NCBI RefSeq assembly: GCF_015910445.1
Contig: NZ_CP048882.1
Coordinates: forward strand, 2,852,001-2,916,000
Source of the DNA: Streptomyces bathyalis
GTDB lineage: Bacteria; Actinomycetota; Actinomycetes; Streptomycetales; Streptomycetaceae
Length of the DNA: 64,000 nucleotides
Direction: 5' to 3'
Position 1 is the first letter of the stretch; each line of letters opens with the position of its first letter. Below are positions 8,607 to 15,531 of the stretch, in pieces. Below the pieces are notes generated by a model, which saw nothing but the letters and a program-made list of their open reading frames with translations, was not told the DNA's origin and ran no database searches. The translations under genes and the position numbers were made by a program.

Positions 8607-8628
8607 TGATCACGGCGGATCGTGATCA
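8607..8628. promoter_or_regulatory. Inverted repeat TGATCACG-N6-CGTGATCA
   Basis: A perfect 8-bp inverted repeat around a six-base spacer, just before an AGGAG site and ATG at 8633. The symmetry and spacing are those of a dimeric repressor operator. No regulator is identified, and the gene downstream appears broken. Confidence 0.4.
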
Positions 8629-8632
8629 GGAG

Positions 8633-8752
8633 ATGGACGGCGAGGGCAGGCGGCAGTTCATCCGCCTCGGCGCAGGGGTTGCCAGTTGCCTGAGCTTGTC
8701 GGCCGTGCTCGATCCCGCATCTGGATCTGACTCGCTTGCGGGAAGCCCATGA
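8633..8752 (+). pseudogene. Short ORF with RR-x-F motif, probable gene fragment
   Basis: A 39-codon frame with a good AGGAG site. It encodes GRRQFIRLGAGVASCLSLSAVL, which resembles either a twin-arginine signal or the hydrophobic middle of Streptomyces helix-turn-helix proteins. It stops immediately, with its TGA overlapping the ATG at 8749. It is too short to be a complete member of either type, so I read it as a truncated remnant. It could instead be a genuine small exported peptide. Confidence 0.3.
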
Positions 8753-9506
8753 ACGTTTCCAATGTCGATCCGGATCTGCGGCGCTGCCCGTCCTCCGGGA
8801 CCTTTTTCGAGACGAACGATCCCGATGTGGGGCGCGAATACATCAACGCCGCCTACGGAACCCGCGCGCGCATCAGGGGTAGCGAGCACGATGAGCTGGT
8901 CAGGCACGCCCGCCACGACTTCGGTTCCTTCTCCGTGAACGACCGTCCCCCTGGCTCGCGGGCCAGTGGCGCAGCGCCGTCGAGCATCTCCGCAGCGTCA
9001 TCGAGGCGAACCCCGACGCGATGAACGAGCCGCTCCTGATCGGGAACCTGGCCCGCAACCCGGCGGAGAACGCGATGGCCACATTCCCCAACTCAGAGGA
9101 ACGGCAGCCCACTTCGGCGGAGGGCCGCGACGCCACACCCGCGGCGGTACACAGGGCGGTCGCGTTCATCGAGTCGAACGCGGAGACGGACATCAGCCTC
9201 GCCGACATCGCCAACGCGGCCCGGGTAGCACCGCGCGCGCTGCGGCTCGCCTTCGCCCGGCATCACAGGACTAGGGCCTTCGGCTTTCTGCGTAGCGTCC
9301 GTCTGGATCGCGCGCACTTCGAGCTCCTGGCCGCCGCGGGGTCCGGGTCTACCGGGCCGGGCGCCGGTGCCGGCACCGGCAGGGGCACCGGCGATACGAC
9401 GGTGGCCTCCGTCGCCGCGCACTGGGGGTTCGCGACACCGGCCGTCTTCGCCGCCTCGTACCACCACACCTACGGCGTGAGCCCCGACGAAACCCTCGCG
9501 GCCTGA
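8749..9506 (+). pseudogene. AraC-family transcriptional regulator, internally deleted and frameshifted
   Basis: The first part (8749 to about 8945) encodes NVSNVDPDLRRCPSSGTFFE and ending FGSFSVND, typical of an AraC-binding-like N-terminal domain. After a frame change near 8950 the reading resumes as QWRSAVEHLRSVIEANPDAM and continues to an AraC DNA-binding domain: RAVAFIESNAETDISLADIANAARVAPRALRLAF, then VASVAAHWGFATPAVFAASY and YGVSPDETLAA. About 100 residues of the sensory domain are missing between the parts. An independent start at 9021 could still yield a DNA-binding fragment, so residual activity is not excluded. Confidence 0.7.
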
Positions 9507-9638
9507 CGGCGCGTGCGTTCGTGGCCCGGGGTGGTCGAAGCCCTCACGCCTCCAACGGGAACCGGGAACCGGTACACCTCGAGGCGGCGACTCCCTGACC
9601 TCGCGCCTCACGGTCCACGACCACATCTGCGACTTGAA

Positions 9639-9673
9639 CCGGCCCCTGACCGTCGTGCTCGGTCAGGGGCCGG
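9639..9673 (-). terminator. Hairpin matching the tRNA-Tyr downstream hairpin
   Basis: A perfect 14-bp stem (9639-9652 with 9660-9673) containing CCCCTGACC and its complement. The hairpin just after tRNA-Tyr at 11742-11775 has the same core and loop type. This copy follows a decayed tRNA-like sequence in the same orientation. Confidence 0.75.
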
Positions 9674-9685
9674 CCTCGTCCGTGG

Positions 9686-9752
9686 GGGCGTCAGGATGCG
9701 AACCCAGGAGTGTTCAGGCGGCACATCTGCGGTCCCCCTGGCCCCGGCCGCC
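9686..9752 (-). pseudogene. Decayed tRNA-like sequence, probable old attachment site
   Basis: On the minus strand this stretch aligns with tRNA-Tyr (11787-11868) through the T-arm (CTGGGTTCGCATCC against CTAGGTTCGAATCC) and more loosely through the variable and anticodon arms. The acceptor and T stems have lost pairing. The hairpin of 9639-9673 follows it at the same relative position as in the intact gene. Same orientation plus shared 3' flank is what integration at a tRNA 3' end leaves behind. This is a by-eye alignment. Confidence 0.5.
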
Positions 9753-9761
9753 GCGGGCCCG

Positions 9762-10409
9762 TCAGAAGTGGGTGTTCTGCACCCAGCCCCAGCGCTTCGC
9801 GTTCGGGACGTAGACCTTGGTCCAGCCGGCCTTGCGTTCCGACGTCCGGTGCACGTGCCAGTCGGCCTTGACGTTGCCGATCACGAACCGGTTCGGGAAA
9901 TCGCGCAACGTGCCCTTGCTGTCGATCCGCTTCGAGTCGACCACGGAGCCGGGCGAGACGCGGAAGTCGACCTTGCGGTAGTGGTCCTTCTCGACGGCGC
10001 TGCGCCCTTCGAGGGTGCGCTTGGGCACCGCGCGCCCGGCGGGATAGGAACTGCTCGGCGTGGGGAACGGCTCGCCGCCCACCGAGGTGCCGATGCAGCT
10101 GGGGTCGACGAATCCCCACCAAGGGTGCTTCGGGCTGTTGCGGTACTTCTTGTCGCTGATCATCGCCCAGCGGCTGTTGACGTTGTAGCGCCAGGCGACG
10201 ACTTCCCCGGGCTTGATGGTCCAGGACGGATCGTTACCCACGACTCCGTCCTTCGGGTAGTTCTCGTACACCCGGCAGCTCTTCGCCACGTTGTAGTCGA
10301 GGATCAGGGCGACATCACGTGCGGCGTTCGCTTCCGGCAGGGCCAAGAGAGCCAGCGTGACACTGCCGGCCACACCTAAGATCGACGTTCTCAATATGCG
10401 CTTGCGCAT
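9762..10409 (-). CDS. Secreted protein, unknown function
   Basis: Protein of 215 aa with a signal peptide (RKRILRTSILGVAGSVTLAL, probable cleavage after ANA near residue 29). The mature part is Trp/Tyr-rich with conserved-looking pieces such as WTIKPGEVVAWRYNVNSRWAMIS and WTKVYVPNAKRWGWVQNTHF, suggesting a small beta-rich or SH3-like extracellular fold. I do not recognise a named family. The ATG at 10409 has AGGAG five bases upstream. A 24-bp tandem repeat lies 42-89 bases upstream of the start. The gene lies between the decayed tRNA copy and the GNAT gene. Confidence 0.75.
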   Translation of the reverse strand: MRKRILRTSILGVAGSVTLALLALPEANAARDVALILDYNVAKSCRVYENYPKDGVVGNDPSWTIKPGEVVAWRYNVNSRWAMISDKKYRNSPKHPWWGFVDPSCIGTSVGGEPFPTPSSSYPAGRAVPKRTLEGRSAVEKDHYRKVDFRVSPGSVVDSKRIDSKGTLRDFPNRFVIGNVKADWHVHRTSERKAGWTKVYVPNAKRWGWVQNTHF

Positions 10410-10450
10410 GAATGCTCCTGTTCCCGTTGGTAGTTCTTCGGCTCGATGCC

Positions 10451-10498
10451 TCTACTCGGCACAACCCGGCAATCTCTACTCGGCACAACCCCGCAATC
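10451..10498. repeat. Two tandem copies of a 24-bp repeat
   Basis: Copies at 10451-10474 and 10475-10498 differ by one base (position 18). Each starts TCTACTCGGCACAACC. They lie in the 368-base gap between two minus-strand genes, in the likely promoter region of the secreted-protein gene starting at 10409. They may be a regulator site or a slippage duplication. I see no other feature in the rest of the gap (10499-10777). Confidence 0.85.
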
Positions 10499-10777
10499 GA
10501 GTTCACGCCCCCGCCCACGCTCGGTCAGGGAGGGCCTGCAGAGAGCTGGTTCGTCGCGAATCGTTGCCCACGGGACGGTGGCGGAGCCCCAACTTGAGGT
10601 AGTTCAGAGGAAGGAGTCCGGGAGCCGGGGTCGGCCCTGCGAATTGCTGCCCGGCGGACGGGACGACGGGCACAGCCGATTCCCTGATCGAGGTCTTCCT
10701 GAGAGTCGCGAGCTTCGGAAGATGCTGGTTCCGGGCAGCCGGCCGAAGTCACGTCACCGACTGGCTTCCGGTTGGGC

Positions 10778-11638
10778 TCACGAGAAGTCGTACGCGGCCC
10801 AGTCGTTGACCCGGACGTATCCGAGGCGTTGGTAGAGCGCGTTGCTGGTGGGGTTGGCAGGGTCTGCGAAGAGCACGACGTCCGTTGCTCCTGCGGCCAG
10901 AGCGGCCCTGCTCACGTCGACCGTCACGGCGCCCGCGTAGCCGCGGCCCCGGAGGTGAGCCGGGGTGTAAACGGGGTCCACCCGGACCATGTCGGCCGTC
11001 ATCGAAGTCACGGCCGCCATGGAGACGGGAATGCCGTCCGGGGCTTCCCAGAACGTGAAGTGTTTGTCGGCGAAGCGCGAGCCGGCCCAGGACTCGGCGT
11101 CCACGGACGGGGTCTCGCCGACGGCGTCCATGAACTCGCCGCACCAGCGCACGATTTGCTCATGGTCCTGTGCGCCGGCGACCCGACTCCGGCCTTCCGG
11201 AGGCGTCTGCTTCGGGGTGGTGAGCGTGCCAAGACGGTACAGACGGATCCGCGTGCTGAGTCTCGGCGTCGTGCCTGTCTGGCGTTGCCAGGTCTCGGCG
11301 AAGGCGGTGGCGGTGTCGTGGTCCGCGGTGACGCCGGAGAGGGAGTGGCCGAGGTCAACCAGATGTGCGGCTAGGGCGCCTGCATGCTCAGGGGTAAGTG
11401 GGGTGAGGCCCAGGCGGTGGGACGGAAGGCGGTAGAAGACGGCGCGGACCCCGCCCGCTCGCTCCAGACGGCCGAAGACAGTGGCTTCGGCTCCGTATGC
11501 GTCCGCCCCACGCGTTCGCAGTCTTTCGATCACCGTCAGCGGCATGGTGTGCAGGGCGGGTCGCGAGCGCAGGAAGTCTCCGGCTCGAGCGAGAAGGTGA
11601 TCGACATCTTCGGTCAGGTGCCAGCCGTCCGAGCGCAT
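10778..11638 (-). CDS. GNAT-family N-acetyltransferase
   Basis: Protein of 286 aa. The C-terminal half carries the acetyl-CoA motif: RVDPVYTPAHLRGRGYAGAV (R/Q-x-x-G-x-G/A loop) near residues 220-240, then SRAALAAGATDVVLFADPANPTSNALYQRLGYVRV. The N-terminal half is diverged, as in two-domain GNAT proteins related to FR47-type enzymes. The substrate cannot be told. The ATG at 11638 lacks a strong ribosome site, so a start slightly downstream is possible. It sits between tRNA-Tyr and the decayed tRNA copy, hence probably on acquired DNA. Confidence 0.82.
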   Translation of the reverse strand: MRSDGWHLTEDVDHLLARAGDFLRSRPALHTMPLTVIERLRTRGADAYGAEATVFGRLERAGGVRAVFYRLPSHRLGLTPLTPEHAGALAAHLVDLGHSLSGVTADHDTATAFAETWQRQTGTTPRLSTRIRLYRLGTLTTPKQTPPEGRSRVAGAQDHEQIVRWCGEFMDAVGETPSVDAESWAGSRFADKHFTFWEAPDGIPVSMAAVTSMTADMVRVDPVYTPAHLRGRGYAGAVTVDVSRAALAAGATDVVLFADPANPTSNALYQRLGYVRVNDWAAYDFS

Positions 11639-11741
11639 GTCTCATGGTCGCGTACTCCCCGTCGGGAGTCCGTGCCACGCCCGTGCGGGACAGGGCGGGG
11701 AGCCGAGGGAACGACGGCGTCTCCCAGTGATCACGCAAAAG

Positions 11742-11775
11742 CCGACCCCTGACCGTCTTGCTGGTCAGGGGTCGG
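11742..11775 (-). terminator. Hairpin after tRNA-Tyr
   Basis: A perfect 13-bp stem (11742-11754 with 11763-11775), 12 bases beyond the tRNA 3' end. It shares the CCCCTGACC core with the hairpin at 9639-9673. Confidence 0.8.
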
Positions 11776-11786
11776 ATTCATCGCTG

Positions 11787-11868
11787 TGGCGGCGCTAGGA
11801 TTCGAACCTAGGAAGGCTGAGCCGGCAGATTTACAGTCTGCTCCCTTTGGCCGCTCGGGCACACCGCC
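11787..11868 (-). tRNA. tRNA-Tyr (anticodon GTA)
   Basis: An 82-nt class II tRNA with a long variable arm. The acceptor pairs GGCGGTG with CGCCGCC, the discriminator is A, the anticodon GTA lies in loop CTGTAAA, and the T-arm is CTAGGTTCGAATCCTAG. In S. coelicolor the plasmid SLP1 integrates into a tRNA-Tyr gene, and I recall that locus as next to yajQ, as here. Confidence 0.95.
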
Positions 11869-12057
11869 TGGGTTTTGCTGCCCGGCCCGCCCTTGGGCGG
11901 TGCTCCGCGGCAACGGTGTAAACCATACCCGATGACCGGGGGTGCTTCGCCACCCGGTTGATCAGGGGTGCGGGCGCTGCTCAGTGGCTAGGCTGACCGC
12001 GCGGTGCGCGTCGCGGACCGCTTCTCTGACGGATCAATCACGAGGAGCCAACTCACC

Positions 12058-12546
12058 ATGGCGGACTCCAGTTTCGACATCGTCTCGAAGGTCGAGCGGC
12101 AGGAGGTTGACAACGCCATCAACCAGGCCTCCAAGGAGATCTCGCAGCGTTACGACTTCCGCGGCGTGGACGCCTCGATCGCGTGGTCGGGCGAGCGGAT
12201 CGAGATGCGGGCCAACGCCGAGGAACGGGTGAAGGCCGTTCTCGACATCTTCCAGTCCAAGCTGGTGAAGCGCGGGATCTCGCTGAAGGCACTGGACCCG
12301 GGAGAGCCGCAGTCCTCCGGCAAGGAGTACAAGATCTCCGCGACGCTGAAGGAAGGCATCGCGCAGGACGAGGCCAAGAAGATCGCGAAGGTCATCCGCG
12401 ACGAGGGCCCCAAGGGCGTCAAGGCCCAGGTGCAGGGCGACGAGCTGCGGGTCTCCTCCAAGAGCCGCGACCATCTGCAGGAGATCATCGCGCTGTTGAA
12501 GGGCAAGGACTTCGACTTTCCGCTGCAGTTCGTGAACTACCGCTGA
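12058..12546 (+). CDS. YajQ-family nucleotide-binding protein
   Basis: Protein of 162 aa covering the full YajQ fold. It begins [20 protein letters not shown], contains SQRYDFRG near residue 30 and ends [13 protein letters not shown], all family signatures. E. coli YajQ binds nucleotides, and a Xanthomonas homologue binds cyclic di-GMP and acts on transcription; whether this one does so is unknown. The ATG at 12058 has GAGGAGCC upstream. It faces away from tRNA-Tyr. Confidence 0.93.
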   Translation: MADSSFDIVSKVERQEVDNAINQASKEISQRYDFRGVDASIAWSGERIEMRANAEERVKAVLDIFQSKLVKRGISLKALDPGEPQSSGKEYKISATLKEGIAQDEAKKIAKVIRDEGPKGVKAQVQGDELRVSSKSRDHLQEIIALLKGKDFDFPLQFVNYR

Positions 12547-12614
12547 GCAGCGGCCCGTTGACCTCCGGCACTGCCCCGGCGCGTACGTCGCCGGGTCACG
12601 GCATGCGGCACTCA

Positions 12615-12662
12615 GGGGGCACGGCGAGGCACGGCATCGCGAGCCGTCCCGGTCGTGCCCCG
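12615..12662. terminator. Possible hairpin in the yajQ-htpX gap
   Basis: GGGGCAC at 12616-12622 can pair with GTGCCCC at 12655-12661, with an inner ACGGC/GCCGT stem. It is in the right place for a bidirectional terminator between convergent yajQ and htpX. The stem is interrupted, so support is weak. I see nothing else in the 307-base gap. Confidence 0.35.
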
Positions 12663-12853
12663 TGCCGCGACCGTGCGCCGGCCCGGCAGGGAGCGCGGTG
12701 TGAGTGAGGTCACCGCATGAGCGAGCAGCACGTGGATGGTGAGGAGGTCTTCGGCGGGCACCCGCGGCCGGCTCGTACGGGCCTGGAATCACGCGGCCCG
12801 ACCGAGGGCTCCCCTCCGGACCAGGCACCCGTAGGCCTCGTGCCGGACCCCGT

Positions 12854-13714
12854 CTACCGGCGCCGCCCCGCCATGCGCTCCAGTCGCGCGACCCGCTGAG
12901 CCATGGGCGGGTGCGTCGAGAAGAGGCGGGCCATGCCCTCGCCGCGGCGGAACGGGTTCGCGATCATCAGGTGGCTCGCCGTCTCCAGCCTCGGCTCCGG
13001 CGGCAGCGGCAACTGCTTGGTGCCCGCTTCGAGTTTGCGCAGCGCGGACGCCAGGGCGAGCGGATCTCCGGTGAGCTGGGCGCCCGACGCGTCCGCCTCG
13101 TACTCGCGGGAACGGGAGACGGCCAGATGGATGACGGTGGCCGCGAGGGGCCCCACGATCATGATCAGCAGCATGCCGAAGATGCCCGGACCCTCGTCGT
13201 CGTCGCTGCGCCCGAAGGGGATCAGCCAGGCGAAGTTGACGAGGAACATCACCACCGAGGCGAGGGCGCCGGCGACCGAGGAGATGAGGATGTCGCGGTT
13301 GTAGACGTGACTCAGCTCATGGCCGATGACGCCGCGCAGCTCGCGCTCGTCGAGCAGGCGCAGGATGCCGTCGGTGCAGCACACGGCCGCGTTGCGGGGG
13401 TTGCGTCCGGTGGCGAAGGCGTTCGGCGCCTGCGTGGGCGAGATGTACAGGCGGGGCATCGGCTGCCGGGCCGCCGTGGACAGCTCGCGCACCATCCGGT
13501 ACAGCTCGGGTGCCTCGAACTCGCTGACCGGGCGGGCACGCATGGCGCGCAGCGCGATCTTGTCGCTGCGCCAGTACGCGTAGCCGTTCGTGCCGAGGGC
13601 GACGAGCAGCGCGATGACGAGGCCCGCACGGCCGAAGAAGCTGCCGATGACGATGATGAGTGCCGACAGTCCCCCGAGGAGCAGGGCCGTCCTCAGCCCG
13701 TTGTGCCGGTGCAC
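12854..13714 (-). CDS. htpX: Membrane zinc metalloprotease HtpX
   Basis: M48-family protease of 286 aa, involved in quality control of membrane proteins. Two N-terminal helices (about residues 8-50) precede the catalytic [10 protein letters not shown] motif near residues 138-147. Two more helices follow, and the third zinc ligand is the Glu of [10 protein letters not shown] near residue 212. [19 protein letters not shown], a family signature, lies upstream of the motif. The GTG start at 13714 has GGAGGG upstream. It is downstream of nuoN2 but 191 bases away with its own ribosome site, so co-transcription is uncertain. Confidence 0.93.
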   Translation of the reverse strand: MHRHNGLRTALLLGGLSALIIVIGSFFGRAGLVIALLVALGTNGYAYWRSDKIALRAMRARPVSEFEAPELYRMVRELSTAARQPMPRLYISPTQAPNAFATGRNPRNAAVCCTDGILRLLDERELRGVIGHELSHVYNRDILISSVAGALASVVMFLVNFAWLIPFGRSDDDEGPGIFGMLLIMIVGPLAATVIHLAVSRSREYEADASGAQLTGDPLALASALRKLEAGTKQLPLPPEPRLETASHLMIANPFRRGEGMARLFSTHPPMAQRVARLERMAGRRR

Positions 13715-13905
13715 AGTACGCCCTCCAGTGGTGCATCAGGGGAACCCTGAGCCGCGTGGTCCTGCCACGGTTCGCTGGAACCTCTCCGCCCTGGTCAACG
13801 CCGGGAGCCGGACAACAGTTCCCTGCCAGGGACGATGTAGCCCGTACGGCCCTGCGGGGCCTTCCGCTTGCGGGATCCGGGGCGTGCTGCCCGTGCGGGA
13901 GCCCG

Positions 13906-15531
13906 TTAGCGCAGGCCCCCGGCGGTGAAGGTGAGCACCAGATCCGGGTTCAGGGACAGGGCCACGCCCGCTGCCGCGGTGAGGGCGATCCCGGCCGCCA
14001 GCGGCGGCGCCATGCGGGTCCGCTGCGGCTCTTCGCCGGCCTGTGCGGCGACGGCGGCCGCCGGGGGCCGGAAGGCGAGCGCGGTCCAGCGCAGGTAGTA
14101 GAAGAGGGCGATCACCACGTTCACGGCCATGATCACAGCCAGCCAGCCGAGGCCGTTGGCGACGGCCGTGGAGAAGATCGCCACCTTCGCGAAGAGGCCG
14201 ATCACGCCGGGCGGCAGGCCGGCGAGGCAGAGCAGGAAGAAGGCGAGCGCGAGTGCGGCCAGCGGGTGGGCCGCGTACAGGCCGCGGTAGTCGGCCAGGC
14301 GGTTGGCACTGCTGGTGCGGCTGATGTGCGCGACGACGGCGAAGGCGCCGAGGTTCACGGCCGCGTACATCAGCAGATAGGCCACGGTGGCGCCGACGGT
14401 GGACAGGGCCGGGCCGGAGGGCTCGCTGCCGCCGACGTCGGACGCGGCGGCGGCGAGGGGCACCAGCAGGTACCCCGCCTGCCCGACGGAAGACCAGGCG
14501 AGCAGCCGCACGGCGCCGTGCGCGCGGTCGGCGCCCTGGCGCAGGGCGGCGGCGTTGCCGGCGGTCATCGTGACGGCCGCGAGCACAGCCAGGGCGGTGC
14601 CCCACAGCTCCGCGCGGGTGGAGAAGGCCTGGACGAGGAGGAGGACGAGGCCGGAGATCCCCGCCGTCTTGCCCACGACCGAGAGGAACGCCGCGACGGG
14701 CACGGGCGCACCCACATAGGTGTCGGGGACCCAGAAGTGGAAGGGGACGACCGACGCCTTGAAGGCGAAGCCGACGAGGGTGAGGGCGATGCCCGCGCTG
14801 CCGAGTGCGTCCAGCTGCGGATCGGCCCTGGTGAGGCCCTCGCTGATCCCCTTGAAGTAGAGAGTGCCGGTGACGGCGTAGAGGAAGCTCGCACCGAGGA
14901 GGGTGACGGCTGTGGCGGTGACGGAGGAGAGGAAGAACTTCAGCGCGGCCTCTGCCGATCCGCGGCTGCCGCGGCGCAGCCCGACGAGCGCGAAGGCGGG
15001 CAGCGAGGCCGTCTCCAGCGCGATGACGAGGGTGACCAGGTCGCGGGAGGCGGGGATGAGGGCGGCTCCGGCGGTGGCGGACAGCAGCAGGAACCAGTAC
15101 TCGCCGGCGGGCAGCCCCAGGTCGCGCACCGCGGGCATCGAGAGCAGCGCGGTGACGAACGCGGCGCCCAGCACGAGGAATTGGAGCACCAGCGCGAGGG
15201 TGTCGGCGGAGTAGGCGCACGCCTGGGACCCGTCGGGCAGGCAGAAGGTCTTGAGGTTCCTCGTACGGAGGAAGAGCAGGGGCAGCGCCGCCAGCAGCAG
15301 CGTCACGGCGGAGACAGGCCCGAGCAGCCGCTTGCCGCGCTCGGACAGGAAGAGGTCGGCGACGAGGACCGCGAGCCCCGCCACGGCGGCGATCGTCGGC
15401 GGGGAGATCGCGAGCCAGTCGACGGACTGCACGGCGGAGGCCGCGAGTTGCGTCGGCTCTCCGAGGCTCGTCGCGTGCAGGGGCTGTGCCGCCCGCACGG
15501 CCTCCGCCGCACCGTGTGCCGGGAGCGTCAT
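13906..15531 (-). CDS. nuoN2: NADH-quinone oxidoreductase subunit N, second copy
   Basis: Antiporter-like proton-pumping membrane subunit of 541 aa with about 14 helices. It retains the conserved broken-helix region (SVVGKTAGISGLVLLL, then LLAWSSVGQAGYLLVPL) and the charged residues of the Mrp-like fold. The ATG at 15531 overlaps the nuoM2 stop as ATGA and has GGGGGTGA upstream. It is the last gene of the second nuo operon. Confidence 0.92.
   Translation of the reverse strand: MTLPAHGAAEAVRAAQPLHATSLGEPTQLAASAVQSVDWLAISPPTIAAVAGLAVLVADLFLSERGKRLLGPVSAVTLLLAALPLLFLRTRNLKTFCLPDGSQACAYSADTLALVLQFLVLGAAFVTALLSMPAVRDLGLPAGEYWFLLLSATAGAALIPASRDLVTLVIALETASLPAFALVGLRRGSRGSAEAALKFFLSSVTATAVTLLGASFLYAVTGTLYFKGISEGLTRADPQLDALGSAGIALTLVGFAFKASVVPFHFWVPDTYVGAPVPVAAFLSVVGKTAGISGLVLLLVQAFSTRAELWGTALAVLAAVTMTAGNAAALRQGADRAHGAVRLLAWSSVGQAGYLLVPLAAAASDVGGSEPSGPALSTVGATVAYLLMYAAVNLGAFAVVAHISRTSSANRLADYRGLYAAHPLAALALAFFLLCLAGLPPGVIGLFAKVAIFSTAVANGLGWLAVIMAVNVVIALFYYLRWTALAFRPPAAAVAAQAGEEPQRTRMAPPLAAGIALTAAAGVALSLNPDLVLTFTAGGLR

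Noticed and set aside
9021..9506. Intact small AraC-type regulator starting at 9021
   Set aside because: The frame has a normal DNA-binding domain, but the sequence just upstream in the same frame and further back in another frame continues the family, so it is better read as part of a deleted gene.
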